Positions 33,787 to 36,402 of a DNA stretch of 36,402 bases are shown in pieces. Within the stretch, counting starts at the first letter, position 1. Every line of letters begins with the position of its first letter. The notes below the pieces were generated by a model. It was not told the origin of the DNA. It worked only from the letters and a program-made list of their open reading frames with translations, and searched no databases. This DNA comes from an uncultured Clostridium sp. (GTDB lineage: Bacteria > Bacillota > Clostridia > Peptostreptococcales > Peptostreptococcaceae), in NCBI GenBank assembly GCA_900557165.1, contig USRS01000013.1, positions 1 through 36,402 of the forward strand, in the 5' to 3' direction. The translations under genes and the position numbers were made by a program.

Positions 33787-34254
33787 GTGATAAATGATAT
33801 ATCAAGATGGAGACCAAAAGATAGATATGCAGTACTAATAGTAGAAGTAGATGAAGCCAATCCATTAGTATGGAAACCTAGCCCTCTAACTAAATTTCTA
33901 GAAGTATATATGTTAGAAAAAGCTGTTAACACAAAAATTCACTATGGATATGTAATATGTGATTTTCTTAATTACTTAAAGTTACAAATAGAGTTAGGTG
34001 AAGATGAATGTTTTGATATATTATAAGAAGAAGGGATATATGGTTTAAATTTTATTCATGCATCTAAATACTTAACATATATAGAAACAAGAAAGACAAA
34101 AATAAAAAAGCAAGGCGAAGAAGAACTAGTAGTAAATAATTACTCTACTGTGAAAAGAAAATATACTTATAGCATTTTACACATTTTTAAATAAGAAAAA
34201 GATACTTACAAATAAAGATGCTGTAGTTGAGCATAAAGTAGTACGATGAATTAT
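33787..34254 (+). pseudogene. Tyrosine recombinase, N-terminal part, broken
   Basis: From a GTG at 33787 the frame reads NDISRWRPKDRYAVLIVEVD and IHYGYVICDFLNYLKLQIEL, then a TAA at 34024, and continues in frame with EEGIYGLNFIHASKYLTYIE and VVNNYSTVKRKYTYSILH. A shift near 34185 is then needed to read FLNKKKILTNKDAVVEHKVV. Helical N-terminal core-binding domains of phage-type integrases look like this, and such genes are linked in Tn554-like elements. The next stretch (34255-34388) contains an inverted repeat and no frame. Identification rests on the pattern and on the integrase-like C-terminal fragment that follows. Confidence 0.5.
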
Positions 34255-34291
34255 CATATTAAGTGCAACACCTAAAAATAGATAAAAAAAT

Positions 34292-34370
34292 AGTTCATAA
34301 GTTTATGTTTATGTTACAGTAATAATAACTACAAAACTACCTCATATGAAAGGACATAAATTTATGAACT
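34292..34370. repeat. Inverted repeat between the two recombinase fragments
   Basis: AGTTCATAAGTTTATGT (34292-34308) and ACATAAATTTATGAACT (34354-34370) are inverted copies with one mismatch and 45 bases between them. It could be a hairpin, a deletion scar or a recombinase site. The surrounding 34255-34388 shows no credible coding frame. Confidence 0.55.
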
Positions 34371-34388
34371 AAAAACATATTAACATAA

Positions 34389-35033
34389 ATGAGAAATGTA
34401 ACTAATTTTGAAGAAGCAACAGAAGCTATAGTAAGAATTAATGATATATTTGGAGAGGTATTTAAAATTCATTCAACAGCAGGATTTTTAAATACTATTA
34501 GGGTTGAGAGGCAAGCGGTAATAGATACCCTGGCAGAAAAAAGCTTTATTATATCATTGTTATTACAAGGGGGTTCGCTTATAGAAATAGCTATGTTAGG
34601 AGGTCATACTTCCTTATCCTCACAAGACTATTATCAAGGAAATTCTTCATTTTATGCTGATTCAGAGATGACAGATTTTGTGAGTTCTAAAATGCATAGA
34701 CGTAGCATATCTACAAAGGCTCTTAAAGATATTATATTTAATAAAGAGAAGTCAGAAGAAGCTCCTAGAAATTTAGAGCAGTGTATACAAACAGAAGACG
34801 GTGTAGGATATTGTACAATAGATATAGATAATGATATATTAGCTTGTGGAGATGAAGAGTTTTGTATAGGATGCAAACATTGGTGGTGTAGCAAAGTGCA
34901 AGAATACTTAGAAAATAATATAGCTTCGTCTATTAATGTCAAAATTTAGCGAGAAAAAGTATTTCTACAAAAGTTATTATCAAAGCCTAAGACAAAGCAA
35001 TTAAATGGAATATTAGACTTAGATAATGATTAA
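34389..35033 (+). pseudogene. Tyrosine recombinase, C-terminal part with cysteine cluster
   Basis: The frame from ATG 34389 reads KIHSTAGFLNT, then LLLQGGSLIEIAMLGGHTSL and SQDYYQGNSSF, which resembles the last catalytic block of a tyrosine recombinase (LGH motif, then a tyrosine). After it comes GVGYCTIDIDNDILACGDEE and FCIGCKHWWC, a cysteine-rich tail like those of the Tn554-type recombinases. TAG at 34947 ends the plain ORF at 186 residues, but the frame continues REKVFLQKLLSKPKTKQLNG to TAA at 35031, and a further ORF begins inside that tail, so the TAG is probably a nonsense mutation. The ATG is likely fortuitous, as the rest of the catalytic domain is missing. Confidence 0.5.
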
Positions 35034-35172
35034 ACTAAAGACTTCCATTAACAAATTGAATAGAGAGTTATATAGACGCTCAGATGTAGAAGGCATATTA
35101 CAGGTTAATAGTGGGTTGAATCTAAGCGATATTAATCAAGATGCAAAACTATTTTTGGAGGTAGAAATATAA
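35026..35172 (+). CDS. 48-residue ORF coupled to the recombinase tail
   Basis: ATG 35026 opens a frame ending at 35172: KLKTSINKLNRELYRRSDVE, then GILQVNSGLNLSDINQDAKL. Its start overlaps the stop of the recombinase frame (ATGATTAA) and its stop overlaps the next start (TAATG), a coupled arrangement. The protein is short and charged, and I do not recognise it. It may be complete, or part of a longer gene. Confidence 0.45.
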   Translation: MIKLKTSINKLNRELYRRSDVEGILQVNSGLNLSDINQDAKLFLEVEI

Positions 35173-35344
35173 TGGCAAGAGCTAAAAGAACTATAGATAA
35201 AGAATAAATGAAATAAAAAATACTTCTAATGTAATTGTAGCTGGGAAAGAGTTTATACCAGAAGTAGAAGATATTCACGCATTAGTAAATGATTACTATA
35301 AAAAGCCTGAGGTACTTTATAAGAAGTTAACTAAAGTGTTTTAA
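35172..35344 (+). pseudogene. Small recombinase-element ORF, frameshifted
   Basis: ATG 35172 has TTGGAGG upstream and reads MARAKRTIDKE before a stop. Restoring one A near 35205 continues it as INEIKNTSNVIVAGKEFIPE and DIHALVNDYYKKPEVLYKKL to a TAA at 35342. That is a typical single-base deletion. The position after two recombinase pieces suggests an accessory protein of the element, as TnpC is in Tn554, but I see no sequence match I can vouch for. Confidence 0.5.
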
Positions 35345-35398
35345 ATGGATAAGAATAAGTTAAAAAATTCAGAAGAAGAAAATAAAAAGTTGAAATAG
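35345..35398 (+). CDS. Start of a coiled-coil ORF, ends at the right junction
   Basis: ATG 35345 follows the previous stop directly and reads MDKNKLKNSEEENKKLK before TAG at 35396. Lys/Glu/Asn heptads of this type occur in coiled-coil accessory proteins. It is 17 residues long and lies at the edge of the clostridial DNA, so it is probably a cut-off gene whose stop belongs to the joined sequence. Confidence 0.3.
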   Translation: MDKNKLKNSEEENKKLK

Positions 35399-35440
35399 GG
35401 CAAAAGCTCGCAATTATAAGAATTGCAAGCCCTTGACAGC
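35385..35440. other. Junction to Bacteroides-like DNA
   Basis: Left of this stretch the DNA is very A+T-rich, with plus-strand recombinase-element ORFs. Right of it the DNA is of balanced composition and encodes a transporter on the minus strand. The hairpin at 35406-35430 reads as the terminator of that transporter, which places the join near 35396-35402, inside the preceding ORF. Confidence 0.65.
35405..35430 (-). terminator. Terminator of the symporter gene
   Basis: On the minus strand GCTTGCAATT...AATTGCGAGC forms a stem with one mismatch, followed by TTTT (35405-35402), 23 bases after the stop codon. Confidence 0.6.
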
Positions 35441-35452
35441 ATATAGTATATT

Positions 35453-36402
35453 TTATTTTTTCCCTTTCTCTGTTAACAAACTCACAATAATAACGGCTGC
35501 TACCGATAATGGCAATGCAAACAATATCGGATCTATCATCGGAAAAGGATAGGCTTCGATCAACACATCCTTACCGAAAAGCCACCTGCATACCCCCATT
35601 GCCGCAGCCTCTTTCTGGTGCAGAAAGGCCAGCGCAAACAAACTACCTATAGTCCCTATCCAAAGGCTTGCCATCACTCCCTGACGGGTAGCACGTCTCC
35701 AATATAAAGCACAAAAATAGGCCGGCAGGAAAGCTGCAGCGCAAATACCCATAAAAATAGAAGTTCCACGGGCTATAATATCGTTGGGCAACATATAGCA
35801 GATAATATAACTCACTAAAATTGAAAATAAAACTCCCAAACGGATCACATTAGTCAATTTACCACGTGAACGAGGCTTGTAAGTACCATAAATATCGGAA
35901 CCAACCGAAGCTCCCATCGTATGAAACTGTGAACTCAGTGTAGACATGCTGGCAGAAAGGATACAGAGCATAAAAAGAGCGGCAAACCAATCCGGCATTG
36001 CCTTATTTATAAAGTATGGGATGATTTTATCCATATCTTTGACTGCTTCCGTAGCTACAACACCTTCGGTCTTAAGAAAGAAAAGATTGCTCAATGCACC
36101 TGCATGATAAATAGCACCTACGGTAATAATCAGAAAAAAACACCCGATAAAAACCCCACGGTTTAGTTGTTTGCTACTTTCAACCGTCATAAAACGCACA
36201 ACCAACTGAGGCTGCGCAAGACAACCGATTCCAACTCCCAAGATAAGTGAAGTGACTAATGTATACCATTGAGGTGAACCGGTAACAGGCATAGCCGTCC
36301 ACCCTTGATGTCCCAACGCCTTAAATTTTTCAGGAACTAAGGGAGCTATGTCCGTCAGAGCCTGATTGGCTTCAGTAAAGCCCATATCCAGTACCCGATA
36401 CA
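35453..36402 (-). CDS. Sodium:solute symporter (SSS family), N-terminus beyond window edge
   Basis: The minus strand is open from the edge to TAA at 35453, at least 315 residues; the Met at 36385 is internal since the frame continues upstream as YRVLD. It has seven or so membrane segments, with VGIGCLAQPQLVVRFMTVES and LCILSASMSTLSSQFHTMGA, the conserved sodium-site helix of the SSS family (PutP/PanF-like). This kind of carrier takes up amino acids, vitamins or sugars with sodium; substrate is unknown. Base composition and codon use are unlike the preceding 33 kb and fit Bacteroides. Confidence 0.87.
   Translation of the reverse strand, partial: YRVLDMGFTEANQALTDIAPLVPEKFKALGHQGWTAMPVTGSPQWYTLVTSLILGVGIGCLAQPQLVVRFMTVESSKQLNRGVFIGCFFLIITVGAIYHAGALSNLFFLKTEGVVATEAVKDMDKIIPYFINKAMPDWFAALFMLCILSASMSTLSSQFHTMGASVGSDIYGTYKPRSRGKLTNVIRLGVLFSILVSYIICYMLPNDIIARGTSIFMGICAAAFLPAYFCALYWRRATRQGVMASLWIGTIGSLFALAFLHQKEAAAMGVCRWLFGKDVLIEAYPFPMIDPILFALPLSVAAVIIVSLLTEKGKK

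Noticed and set aside
1..36402. CRISPR arrays, tRNA and rRNA genes
   Set aside because: No regularly spaced direct repeats, cloverleaf-like genes or conserved rRNA segments were recognised on either strand.

Overview
The window looks like three pieces of DNA from three gut-type bacteria placed end to end. (1) Positions 1 to about 2,300 are moderately G+C-rich with Firmicutes (Lachnospiraceae-like) style: an operon on the minus strand for a sensor kinase, a lipoprotein and an aryl-sulfate sulfotransferase. (2) About 2,300 to 35,400 is very A+T-rich with clostridial gene style (strong GGAGG sites, TTG starts, AT-rich codons, S-box riboswitch), consistent with Clostridium or Peptostreptococcaceae. 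(3) About 35,400 to the end is a partial sodium:solute symporter with Bacteroides-like composition. At the left join two unrelated genes are cut inside their coding sequence with no mobile element. The right join falls in the last short ORF of a decayed element. An assembly or amplification chimera is the simplest explanation, so the flanks should not be read as neighbours of the middle.

Middle region, first half: the 3' part of a fused osmoprotectant permease/binding protein; an adenosylcobalamin-dependent ribonucleotide reductase (nrdJ); a lipoprotein; an S-box (SAM-I) riboswitch controlling metN-metI-metQ, with visible promoter, antiterminator and terminator; feoA-feoB for ferrous iron on the minus strand, divergent from a DtxR/MntR-family regulator that is followed closely by murE; a LysR regulator divergent from a polytopic membrane protein; and a five-gene peptide/nickel-type ABC importer followed by a MalT-like LuxR regulator.

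Middle region, second half: a lipoprotein with three zinc ribbons, a GNAT acetyltransferase, a DUF2628 protein, Ppx/GppA phosphatase, 3-methyladenine DNA glycosylase, proC, a macro-domain protein next to a vWA protein, and an M20 peptidase. Several genes here are broken: a TetR regulator, a pyruvate formate-lyase reduced to about 135 codons, a DUF948-like protein, and a decayed tyrosine-recombinase element (33.8-35.4 kb) whose small downstream ORFs still overlap as in a translationally coupled operon.

No rRNA, tRNA or CRISPR array was seen. The observations most worth following are the recombinase remnant with its coupled small ORFs, the macro/vWA pair, the zinc-ribbon lipoprotein, a two-copy palindromic repeat (one copy in the predicted feoA leader) and a candidate iron operator. 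I found nothing I can defend as a wholly new system.
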